Positions 1 to 5,132 of a DNA stretch of 5,643 nt are shown here, piece by piece (position 1 is the stretch's first letter; every line of letters begins with the position of its first letter). This stretch comes from CALMEE01 sp041748315. GTDB taxonomy: Bacteria; Planctomycetota; Planctomycetia; Pirellulales; Pirellulaceae. The notes below the pieces were generated by a model that worked only from the letters and a program-made list of their open reading frames with translations, was not told the DNA's origin and searched no databases. The position numbers and the translations under genes were made by a program. The stretch is from assembly GCA_041748315.1 (NCBI GenBank), contig JBGTDM010000248.1:1-5643 (forward strand). The letters run 5' to 3'.

Positions 1-1102
1 TGTCGGCAAGGTTGGCGAGCTTCTTGTGCCTTCGACCGACAGTTTTGTAAGTACGTTCGATTTGCTGTACCGAAGTCCCGGCCATTTCTGCGACATCTTG
101 TATGGATAGGTCGTCACGGTCGAGCGCACGGGTGATCCAAGTATGACGACACCCGTAGGGCGTGTGCCGTTCGGTGAGTCTGAGATCGGGGCGTTTACTC
201 ATCAGCGTGCGAATGATCTCAGCAAATCTTTGGCCCGCCGTTCCCGATACCCACGGCTTCCCACGTCGATTCTGAAAAAGGTGGCCGGTGCCGTATCGTT
301 CGATCAGTTTGGCAGTAAGTTCCCTCATGAAAGAGTCGAGATAAATGATTCGCTTTCGAGTTTTGACGATTCCCAAATCCCATCCGTAGGGCTGGGCATC
401 GCCATTCATCATGACCTGTTCGATCCTGATGCTTGCGACTTCCACGTATGTGCGGCCACCAGTATGAAAAAGTGCTTGAACAAACTCCAAGAATCGACGA
501 TCTTCAATCTCGTCGTAAATTGCCTGTTCCTGAGTCGCCGTGAACACGATGTCGGCCCGAGTAAGTCCCTCTTCGATGCCGTAACCCCGTGCTGGTGAAC
601 TGCTGATGAGTCCTCGTCGCCATCCCCAATTAAACATCGAGGCGACGACCTTAAATGCTGTTCCCCGTGTTGAAGGACTGTCCCATTCTGCATGTGAAGA
701 CAACCAGTCGTCGAACATGGCGTAGCCTGCTCCATTCAGAAATTCAGCTACAATACGGTTGCCAAAGTGGGCACAGAAATCACGAAGGTATGCCGCCTTA
801 ATATCAAAACGCCGCTGCTTTACTCTGCCCCGGCTTACCTCTTCCTTAAACCATTGCAGATGTTCCTCAGCCAGCGTGTCAATTCTCCGTTCGTCACCCA
901 GATTTCGTGAATCTACGATCCGCATGACTCGCTGGAACTCACCTTCAGCCGCCTCGCCGTTTCCAACACCGTTGGCAAGACGAATACGTTTGCGCCCGAA
1001 TACCGGTAGAAACATCTCGCTTTCAGCAAACCAGGCATCCATTGATGGATAGAAATGGGGTTCGAGCTTGCGTGACCGGGGGCCTTTTCTCTTTTTCGCC
1101 AT
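1..1102 (-). CDS. Tyrosine recombinase (phage-type integrase), 3' end off window
   Basis: This is a site-specific recombinase that would integrate or excise the element by cutting and rejoining DNA through a tyrosine. About 367 residues are visible without a stop, and the C-terminus lies beyond base 1. The reverse strand reads MAKKRKGPRSRKLEPHFYPS at the start. A core-binding (SAM-like) region spans roughly residues 70-175. The catalytic domain spans roughly 185-360: arginine I in HTGGRTYVE (R217), a beta-hairpin lysine in IVKTRKRIIYL, the box II arginine in YGCRHTW (R319), and the nucleophile in IERTY (Y352). Tyr316 replaces the usual first His of HxxR. Gly342 in MAGTS stands where many relatives have the His of LGHSS; both are known family variants. 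A second in-frame ATG lies directly upstream (1105). I chose 1102 because the GAGAAGAG sequence is better spaced from it. It lies 20-23 bp downstream of the helix-turn-helix gene in the same operon. Family assignment is secure; the attachment site is not visible. Confidence 0.93.
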   Translation of the reverse strand, partial: MAKKRKGPRSRKLEPHFYPSMDAWFAESEMFLPVFGRKRIRLANGVGNGEAAEGEFQRVMRIVDSRNLGDERRIDTLAEEHLQWFKEEVSRGRVKQRRFDIKAAYLRDFCAHFGNRIVAEFLNGAGYAMFDDWLSSHAEWDSPSTRGTAFKVVASMFNWGWRRGLISSSPARGYGIEEGLTRADIVFTATQEQAIYDEIEDRRFLEFVQALFHTGGRTYVEVASIRIEQVMMNGDAQPYGWDLGIVKTRKRIIYLDSFMRELTAKLIERYGTGHLFQNRRGKPWVSGTAGQRFAEIIRTLMSKRPDLRLTERHTPYGCRHTWITRALDRDDLSIQDVAEMAGTSVQQIERTYKTVGRRHKKLANLAD

Positions 1103-1125
1103 CATGACTCTTCTCGGATACCTTG

Positions 1126-1485
1126 CTACTTCGTTCCACTTCGGTCGGGGTCGATGAACTCCCACGGAGAACGCTTGGATGGGATGTCATGCTTCCTTGC
1201 AGGGTTTGCAGTCTTGCATGGGACTGTCAACTCGTCTCGGAGTTCTCGACACGCCTTGATGCTCGTTCGCAGCGGTGACTTCGTGCCACGCAGTTTGCCG
1301 GAGAGAATCCATCGCCGAATCGTTTGGTAGGACACACCGAAGAGTTGTGCTGCATCGGCACATTTCATGCTGAAAAACTCATCATCCTGAAGGTAAGACA
1401 CCTTACCGTTCTTCATGAAGAAACCGACCACTACTCTTGAAGGGCGACCAACCGACAGGATTCCGTACCTGTTCGACACCTTCAT
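1126..1485 (-). CDS. Small helix-turn-helix protein, excisionase/MerR-like
   Basis: This 119-aa protein probably binds DNA. Residues ~40-65 contain MKCADAAQLFGVSYQTIRRW followed by ILSGKL, the pattern of the HTH_17 / excisionase / MerR-type winged helix (ADAAxxxGVSxxTIRRWxxxGKL). The N-terminal ~38 residues and the basic, Ser/Pro-rich C-terminal tail (residues ~85-119) are not recognised. A longer reading to an ATG at 1551 is possible. I chose the ATG at 1485 because it forms an ATGA overlap with the stop of the preceding small gene, the usual sign of coupled translation. A CTTAGG lies immediately before this ATG, too close to be a normal ribosome site, which also fits coupling. Sitting just before the integrase, it is a candidate recombination directionality factor or integrase-operon regulator. 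That role is inferred from position and fold only. Confidence 0.75.
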   Translation of the reverse strand: MKVSNRYGILSVGRPSRVVVGFFMKNGKVSYLQDDEFFSMKCADAAQLFGVSYQTIRRWILSGKLRGTKSPLRTSIKACRELRDELTVPCKTANPARKHDIPSKRSPWEFIDPDRSGTK

Positions 1486-1667
1486 CCTAAGAGCAATGCT
1501 AGGTACTTGAATGTCCAAAGTTTGGGCTTGTTGTTGCCATCGACGTAGCAATCAACAATTCTCGGATCGAAGTTGAGAATTTGACTCGCTGCTTCGCTGA
1601 CTTGGCCCATCGTATGCCCGGCCACGTCAATATCCATGTCATTTGCGCCGTAGATCAGGTGGTTCAT
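1482..1667 (-). CDS. 61-aa small protein, possible ubiquitin-like/beta-grasp fold
   Basis: This is the first gene of the leftward operon. It starts MNHLIYGANDMDIDVAGHTM and has a later segment reading CYVDGN. The pattern (short strand, D-V-A-G-x-T, a helix, then a V-D/N-G turn) resembles small beta-grasp / MoaD-ThiS / ubiquitin-like proteins, which I recall as small standalone ORFs in planctomycete genomes. The expected last strand and typical C-terminal GG or KG are not obvious, because the tail reads KLWTFKYLALLLG. The protein may therefore be shortened, or the resemblance may be chance. A longer reading to 1736 exists. I chose 1667 because AAGGAG at 1674-1679 lies six bases before this ATG, and the candidate promoter at 1705-1732 would fall inside the longer reading. 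Its stop overlaps the helix-turn-helix gene by ATGA. Function is unknown; a coding assignment is well supported by the start signal and coupling. Confidence 0.65.
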   Translation of the reverse strand: MNHLIYGANDMDIDVAGHTMGQVSEAASQILNFDPRIVDCYVDGNNKPKLWTFKYLALLLG

Positions 1668-1673
1668 TCTTGG

Positions 1674-1679
1674 CTCCTT
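1674..1679 (-). promoter_or_regulatory. Strong ribosome binding site (AAGGAG) fixing the 1667 start
   Basis: The reverse strand reads AAGGAG, then CCAAGA, then ATG. This is a near-perfect Shine-Dalgarno sequence with six-base spacing. It decides the start of the 61-aa gene at 1667 over the longer reading from 1736. Confidence 0.75.
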
Positions 1680-1704
1680 GGTGAGTGTGTAAATGCCTAG
1701 CTGG

Positions 1705-1732
1705 ATTGTACACAGCATTTCGAGACGGTAAA
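1705..1732 (-). promoter_or_regulatory. Candidate promoter of the integrase operon
   Basis: On the reverse strand there is a -10-like TACAAT (plus-strand 1705-1710) and a TTTACC -35-like hexamer (1727-1732), separated by 16 bases. The -10 matches the sigma-70 consensus at 5 of 6 positions and the -35 at 4 of 6. Transcription would start near 1698 and lead into the 61-aa gene, leaving a leader of about 30 bases. Planctomycete promoters are poorly characterised, so this is a tentative call. Confidence 0.4.
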
Positions 1733-1734
1733 CC

Positions 1735-1747
1735 AATTTCTGAAATT
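1735..1747. repeat. Perfect inverted repeat AATTTC-T-GAAATT, operator candidate
   Basis: Two exact 6-base arms surround one central base, just upstream of the candidate -35 of the integrase operon, in the divergent intergenic region. The size and place fit a binding site for a dimeric repressor or activator. The HTH protein encoded at 1126-1485, or the winged-helix protein at 1886-3109, could be its ligand (inference). Confidence 0.4.
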
Positions 1748-1805
1748 AAGATTGAGAGGCATAACTGTCCCAAAAGTCGGACATTCAACTGCCTCCATTC
1801 TCAGG

Positions 1806-1816
1806 AATAATTGACA
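1806..1816 (+). promoter_or_regulatory. Weak promoter-like elements upstream of the rightward gene
   Basis: AATAAT (1806-1811) matches a -10 consensus at 5 of 6 positions, but its -35 region (TTCAAC, 1784-1789) is weak. The overlapping TTGACA (1811-1816) is a perfect -35 hexamer but has no good -10 at 16-18 bases. One of these may drive the 407-aa gene. The rest of the 1668-1885 divergent region holds only the leftward promoter and inverted repeat listed separately. Confidence 0.22.
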
Positions 1817-1872
1817 TAGCCCTCTCGATTTTTCCGCAGCATGTCGCTTGCGGATCGCCGAGGTCTAACAGT

Positions 1873-1878
1873 GGAGGA
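1873..1878 (+). promoter_or_regulatory. Ribosome binding site (GGAGGA) fixing the 1886 start
   Basis: GGAGGA is followed by seven bases and ATG at 1886. It is a strong Shine-Dalgarno sequence and favours this start over the in-frame ATG at 1841, which lacks one. Confidence 0.75.
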
Positions 1879-1885
1879 AAATCTG

Positions 1886-3109
1886 ATGAATGATGATCGC
1901 CTGTCTGATGATGAAAGAAGAGAGTTTGACGAACTTCGCAATCGAGCGAAGGAAAGCCAGCGCAATCTGATCTCGGTTAGACGAACGGCCAAGAGTTCTG
2001 GCGTTTCTTTTCTGACGGCGAAGAAGGCATTGCAGATTTTGGAGGAATACGGTCTTGTCCAGTCAATCGATAATAAATGGCGGGCAATCGAGCCGGGCGA
2101 TCAACATGATGGCTGGTTTTCAAAGCGACAAGACGGAGGGAGGAACTGGCCCAGCCGGCTATCTTCTTATCCATCGCTCCGGCCAATCAAGGAGCGGCTG
2201 TCGGTTCGTGGAGCAGCTTTGTATTCGCTGTTTCGGAGTTTAGCGAAAAAGGAAAATGGTATCCGAGTCTGTCGTGACCAGAGCGATGCTGGACTTGCCG
2301 TGATGCTTGGGATGAGTCGGAAGACTATCGCTGATCTGCGACAAGAACTCGACGAGAAGCAACTTATTAAGGTTTTTCCCAACACCGAACGGCCTTATTA
2401 TTCTTTGCTGGTGTCGCCCCTGACTGGCGAACGAGCGGGCCTTTTTCAATCCAAGCAACAGGCGGGCACCTGCCCGGAACTAGATGCGGCGATTGCTCAG
2501 GCGCAAAAAAGCAACTCGTCTTCGGCAAACCAAGAATATCGCTTCAAAAATGCTAGGAGCCAGAAGGTTTACGAAGTTCTTCGCAACTACGGTATTCCCG
2601 CCGAACTGTCGGCAAAGATCATCGATGCCGACTTGACCAGTATGGACGACGAGCAAATCAACACTTTTCTGAATGAGTGCGATTCGCTGAATAGGGACAA
2701 CTTTACCAAAGGCAAAAGTCAGCATCGTCATTCAGGTTACCTAATTTTGCATCGACTGAAGCAACGGGCGGCGGTGGTGCAACCACCGCCGCCTGAGCCG
2801 ATTGAAGAATCGGCAATGAATCAGGTTGACATGTACGATTACAGAGCGATTTGTCTCCGCCTCGGGGGTGACGGCCTGTTGTATTCTGATGATTATCGTC
2901 GTGTGAAAGGACTGATGAAGGCCATCGATGGGAGAACTAAGCAGGAGCTACCCGAGGCGACCTTTCGAGATTATCAACAGGCGATAACAGCATGGGATCG
3001 GCGGACAAGCAAGGTTTTGAACAACATCCTGGAAGAGTTGCCCGAACCGACACTGGATTCGTTTGAACAAGCAGTTCAAGGACATATTGAAGGGCAGGCC
3101 GGCCAATGA
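1886..3109 (+). CDS. Winged-helix DNA-binding protein, possible replication initiator
   Basis: This 407-aa protein starts at an ATG with a strong upstream ribosome site (GGAGGA). Residues ~28-60 form a helix-turn-helix-like segment (SVRRTAKSSGVSFLTAKKAL followed by QILEEYGLV). Residues ~104-165 form a second one (LSVRGAALYSLFRSLAKKEN, then LAVMLGMSRKTIADLRQEL and LIKV). The second resembles the HTH_36 / DnaD-like domains of plasmid and phage replication-initiation proteins, where a helical part precedes a recognition helix and wing. Residues ~222-292 (VYEVLRNYGIPAELSAKIID onward) form a helical domain, then a proline run (PPPP at ~300-303) links to an acidic helical C-terminus. No ATPase, primase or nuclease motif is seen. 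It is divergent from the integrase operon and its stop overlaps a tiny ORF. It could equally be a transcriptional regulator of the element; the replication role rests on fold resemblance and on mobile-element context. Confidence 0.8.
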   Translation: MNDDRLSDDERREFDELRNRAKESQRNLISVRRTAKSSGVSFLTAKKALQILEEYGLVQSIDNKWRAIEPGDQHDGWFSKRQDGGRNWPSRLSSYPSLRPIKERLSVRGAALYSLFRSLAKKENGIRVCRDQSDAGLAVMLGMSRKTIADLRQELDEKQLIKVFPNTERPYYSLLVSPLTGERAGLFQSKQQAGTCPELDAAIAQAQKSNSSSANQEYRFKNARSQKVYEVLRNYGIPAELSAKIIDADLTSMDDEQINTFLNECDSLNRDNFTKGKSQHRHSGYLILHRLKQRAAVVQPPPPEPIEESAMNQVDMYDYRAICLRLGGDGLLYSDDYRRVKGLMKAIDGRTKQELPEATFRDYQQAITAWDRRTSKVLNNILEELPEPTLDSFEQAVQGHIEGQAGQ

Positions 3110-3168
3110 ACCCGTTGGCAATCGGCTGCGTCTTGCTGGATTGGTTCGGCCTGTTGCTGTTCCCGTAG
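3106..3168 (+). CDS. Tiny hydrophobic ORF coupled to the winged-helix gene
   Basis: An ATG overlaps the stop of the preceding gene (ATGA at 3106-3109) and opens a 20-codon frame, MNPLAIGCVLLDWFGLLLFP, ending in TAG. It is mostly hydrophobic, like a single membrane helix, although an Asp sits in the middle. The overlap would allow coupled translation, but such short frames arise easily by chance and no family is recognised. It is recorded as a possibility only. Confidence 0.15.
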   Translation: MNPLAIGCVLLDWFGLLLFP

Positions 3169-3193
3169 ATTTGCCCTGCTACGTTCGCATGCA

Positions 3194-3208
3194 GACCGAT
3201 TTGCGGTC
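3194..3208. repeat. Inverted repeat GACCG-ATTTG-CGGTC
   Basis: Perfect 5-base arms with a five-base loop, adjacent to a GCATGC palindrome (3187-3192). Short, so possibly chance. As RNA it would be a small hairpin downstream of the winged-helix gene, but no run of T follows to make it a terminator. Confidence 0.25.
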
Positions 3209-3264
3209 ACGAGTAAGGCATTGTAGCGGTGAAGTGCTTGATCCTTTCTTTCGATAGCGCAGTT

Positions 3265-3279
3265 CGGAACGGATTCCGT
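3265..3279. repeat. Overlapping palindromes around ACGGATTCCGT
   Basis: ACGGA-T-TCCGT (3269-3279) is a perfect inverted repeat. CGGAA-CGGA-TTCCG (3265-3278) is a second, overlapping one. It lies five bases from the next palindrome and may be part of a cluster of protein-binding sites. Confidence 0.3.
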
Positions 3280-3283
3280 CACG

Positions 3284-3301
3284 ACTGGAAATATTTTCAG
3301 T
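3284..3301. repeat. 18-base near-perfect palindrome ACTGGAAATATTTTCAGT
   Basis: Eight of nine base pairs match across the dyad, and the remaining one is a G-T mismatch. It is AT-rich in the centre and sits about 100 bases before the ParB-methyltransferase start. Its size suits an operator or a ParB/initiator-type binding site. As RNA it has no loop, so it is better read as a DNA-level dyad. Confidence 0.4.
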
Positions 3302-3338
3302 GCATTTTTGACTTCGTTTGCAATCTGCTCTAACTCAC

Positions 3339-3365
3339 ACCGGCAGATATTCTTACGAAGCCGGT
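3339..3365. repeat. Inverted repeat ACCGGC ... GCCGGT flanking the promoter zone
   Basis: Two exact 6-base arms (3339-3344 and 3360-3365) are separated by 15 bases and lie just upstream of the candidate -10 at 3375. This is a plausible operator for autoregulation of the downstream methyltransferase gene. Confidence 0.35.
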
Positions 3366-3374
3366 AAAACTTGC

Positions 3375-3394
3375 TACAATCGGCTCTGAAAGGA
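3375..3394 (+). promoter_or_regulatory. Candidate -10 (TACAAT) and ribosome site of the methyltransferase gene
   Basis: TACAAT at 3375-3380 matches the -10 consensus at 5 of 6 positions. No good -35 lies 16-18 bases upstream, where the spacer of the ACCGGC/GCCGGT repeat is found, so an activator may be needed. AAAGGA at 3389-3394 is a good ribosome site six bases before the ATG at 3401. It rules against the in-frame TTG at 3371, which would overlap the -10. Confidence 0.45.
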
Positions 3395-3400
3395 ACCAAC

Positions 3401-4405
3401 ATGCCGACTGCCAAGTCCCGCACCCGACCCCGGCGACGCAAATACAAGCCCGTCCTCGACTTGCCACCGTTGAGCCAGGAGGAGTATCTGGCGCTGCGTG
3501 ACAACATTGCTTTAAACGGCGTATTGGTGCCGATCCTAGTCGATTCCGACGGCCGAATCATCGACGGCAACTGCCGCAAACAAATCGCTAATGAACTCGG
3601 CTACGACTGCCCCGAAAAAATCCACCCCGGCGAGGACGAAGAGGAAATCAGGGCGCTGGCACGGGCACTCAACCTTGCCCGCCGCCAACTAAATCAACAA
3701 CAGAAGCGGGAAATTGTTGCCGATCAGCTTGGGGAATCACCAGGCAAATCCAATCGCTGGATCGCCAAGCAACTCGGTGTCCACCACGCCACAGTCGCTA
3801 GCGTCCGCAAGCAACTTGAATCAACTGGACAGATTATCCAGTTGGAAGCGACGGAGGGCCTGGACGGAAAAAGACGCTCGATTGCGAAGAACTACTGGCA
3901 AGTCCGCAAAGACGGCACCGGCGATTCATTGCTACATCACCCGACCCCACCCCATGTCACCGAGGTTCTACTTTCTCGGGAAACCTTTGACGGATTGATT
4001 CTTGAACCGGCCAGCGGAAATGGCTCGATGACCGAGGTACTCCGTCAGCACGGTTACAAAATTCGTGCAACCGACATTAAGACCGGACATGATTTTCTGG
4101 CCCGGAGAGCGCCGGTACCGAATGTTGTGACCAACCCTCCGTATTCGCAGGGGGTGGCCGAACAGTTTGTTCGCAAGGCGATGGAAATCACCGAGAAAAA
4201 GATCGCCATGTTGCTGCCGTTTTACTTCCTGGAGGGCGTGCAGCGGCACGAACTGTTCACCGGAGATTGGCCTGTCAAAGCCGTCTACATTTTCAGCCGC
4301 CGCCCGACGTTTGGCGAACATGAAGACCACTCTCCGTTCGGCTGCGCTTGGGTGGTTTGGGATCGGAGTTGGAAGCGAAAGGCCGTGGTGGAATGGGTGA
4401 TGTGA
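3401..4405 (+). CDS. ParB-like/HTH/adenine DNA methyltransferase fusion
   Basis: This 334-aa protein probably methylates DNA, most likely adenine N6, using S-adenosylmethionine. After a basic tail (RTRPRRRKYK), residues ~22-68 form a ParB/sulfiredoxin-like domain with PPLSQEEYLALRDNIALNGV and DGRIIDGNCRKQIA. Residues ~117-145 form a helix-turn-helix (RWIAKQLGVHHATVASVRKQ). The methyltransferase occupies ~180-334: TPPHVTEVLL before the fold, SAM motif I ILEPASGNGSM (200-210), acidic strand-2 end ATDI, catalytic motif IV NPPY (245-248), AMLLPFYFLEG, and a C-terminal FGCAWVVWD segment typical of phage/prophage methyltransferases. No nuclease gene lies beside it, so it looks like an orphan or element-protective methylase, or a regulator. 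The ParB and HTH parts probably give DNA binding. Start chosen by AAAGGA spacing. The domain order is well supported; the target sequence is unknown. Confidence 0.93.
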   Translation: MPTAKSRTRPRRRKYKPVLDLPPLSQEEYLALRDNIALNGVLVPILVDSDGRIIDGNCRKQIANELGYDCPEKIHPGEDEEEIRALARALNLARRQLNQQQKREIVADQLGESPGKSNRWIAKQLGVHHATVASVRKQLESTGQIIQLEATEGLDGKRRSIAKNYWQVRKDGTGDSLLHHPTPPHVTEVLLSRETFDGLILEPASGNGSMTEVLRQHGYKIRATDIKTGHDFLARRAPVPNVVTNPPYSQGVAEQFVRKAMEITEKKIAMLLPFYFLEGVQRHELFTGDWPVKAVYIFSRRPTFGEHEDHSPFGCAWVVWDRSWKRKAVVEWVM

Positions 4406-4554
4406 AAGGGCGGTTGAGCTTAGCGAAACGACTGTGTGGAAGCGGCCTGTTGGCGAATGGATGAGTTGGCGGTTGAACTTGCGGAGCGATAGGAAGTGTC
4501 ACCGGCCGTCATGGAAGATGCATTGTGCAATTGGCAGAAGCAACTTGAACGCAG
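4406..4554. other. Short gap without a convincing gene
   Basis: About 150 bases lie between the convergent methyltransferase gene and the 169-aa minus-strand ORF. It contains an imperfect direct repeat (GGCGGTTGAGCTTAGCG at 4409-4425 and GGCGGTTGAACTTGCG at 4468-4483). In one frame each, the copies encode AVELSE and AVELAE. Short overlapping frames (for example ATG 4393 to TGA 4464) are present but none is persuasive. No clear rho-independent terminator is seen for either flanking gene. Confidence 0.4.
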
Positions 4555-5064
4555 CTATGTTGGGTATGGAAGTGCCCTTCTCTTGCGTTGCTGTATTAAG
4601 TAGCGAAATATCTCATCATTTGAAAGGTATTTCGATGACTCACAGGCAAACCGCACTTTGATATCTTCAAGCTCGCCACTGTATGGCAGGTTGTCTGGAT
4701 TGGTCATCTTGTATTCGGTCGCCACTTCGAGCCAGCTATTCAAAAGCTGTTGTTTCTCGTCCTCGGTCAATTCTGAACGTGAAGTGTCAGCGATCTTTGT
4801 TGTTGGCAACGGCCAACCCCCAAACGCCTCCTTCAAATCTGCGTCAGTTGCCGTCTGCAAATTAAGAACTCTCGGATAGACTTGCCTTTCCCATGTCAAG
4901 CCAAGCGATTCGGCAACATCGAGTAGCCCCAGTGATTTCGCCGTCGTTTTCTTGATCCGGCCAGCCCTAGCGACGACATCTGCCATCCGCTGATCGCCAG
5001 TTACCGCCACTGCGATCTCTACCACACGATCTTCGTGAAATGTCCGCCGACCAATGGGAAGCAT
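4555..5064 (-). CDS. Hypothetical protein of unknown function, 169 aa
   Basis: I do not recognise a specific family. The protein is soluble and mixed charged. Residues ~29-58 (DVVARAGRIKKTTAKSLGLL onward) and ~98-165 (ELTEDEKQQLLNSWLEVATE, then NLPYSGELEDIKVRFA, then YLSNDEIFRYLIQQRKR) look helical. The pattern LPYxxxLExIxxRF...LSxxEIxxxLxxxRK faintly resembles the C-terminal part of a small planctomycete hypothetical family, from memory only. There is no good ribosome site before the ATG at 5064. An internal ATG at 4986 (MADVVARAG) is an alternative start, also without one. The frame stays open upstream to about 5167 with no start codon, so it may be the 3' part of a gene whose front was lost, consistent with the broken genes to its right. 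It lies convergent to the methyltransferase gene and downstream of the HsdM remnant. Confidence 0.5.
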   Translation of the reverse strand: MLPIGRRTFHEDRVVEIAVAVTGDQRMADVVARAGRIKKTTAKSLGLLDVAESLGLTWERQVYPRVLNLQTATDADLKEAFGGWPLPTTKIADTSRSELTEDEKQQLLNSWLEVATEYKMTNPDNLPYSGELEDIKVRFACESSKYLSNDEIFRYLIQQRKRRALPYPT

Positions 5065-5072
5065 GACGCTGC

Positions 5073-5086
5073 GAGACGATGGTCTC
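5073..5086. repeat. Inverted repeat GAGAC-GATG-GTCTC
   Basis: Exact 5-base arms around a 4-base loop, just before the 169-aa ORF start on the minus strand. It could form a small hairpin in the mRNA leader or be a binding site. It is short, so chance is possible. Confidence 0.25.
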
Positions 5087-5113
5087 AGGAAGGCCCAGCC
5101 ATTGTGGAATGCA

Positions 5114-5126
5114 CTTGTACTACAAG
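5114..5126. repeat. Perfect inverted repeat CTTGTA-C-TACAAG
   Basis: Exact 6-base arms with a single central base, seven bases past the stop of the HsdM remnant in its direction of reading. It fits an operator in the gap upstream of the 169-aa ORF. It is not a terminator, because there is no loop and no U-tract. Confidence 0.35.
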
Positions 5127-5132
5127 GGTTAC

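Larger units (their letters stand above)
3169..3400. other. Gene-poor intergenic stretch with several inverted repeats
   Basis: About 290 bases separate the two rightward genes and no convincing gene is present on either strand. A 167-codon minus-strand frame crosses it (3076-3579), but it runs back through the ends of both flanking genes and has no recognisable domain, so I treat it as a shadow. The second half (3265-3365) carries three inverted repeats within 100 bases and an AT-rich patch (3289-3330). This could be a regulatory region, or a replication origin or partition site, given the neighbouring winged-helix and ParB-like proteins. No terminator with a clear U-tract is seen. Confidence 0.5.

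Noticed and set aside
143..598. 151-codon plus-strand frame
   Set aside because: It lies wholly on the opposite strand of the integrase catalytic domain, which has clear recombinase motifs.
1486..1551. Extended N-terminus of the HTH protein (ATG at 1551)
   Set aside because: It would overlap the 61-aa gene by 70 bases. The ATGA overlap at 1482-1485 gives a better start.
3063..3257. 64-codon plus-strand frame after the winged-helix gene
   Set aside because: It starts inside the upstream gene in another frame, lacks a ribosome site, and has no recognisable pattern.
3284..3365. Rho-independent terminator for the winged-helix gene
   Set aside because: The dyads lack a proper loop or a following T-run, so I call them DNA-level palindromes instead.
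3076..3579. 167-codon minus-strand frame across the intergenic gap
   Set aside because: It overlaps both flanking genes on the other strand, is rich in Arg/Ser as shadow frames are, and shows no domain.
4434..4661. 75-codon plus-strand frame downstream of the methyltransferase
   Set aside because: It has no ribosome site, overlaps the 3' end of the minus-strand 169-aa ORF, and its composition (Arg, Ser, Cys rich) looks non-coding.
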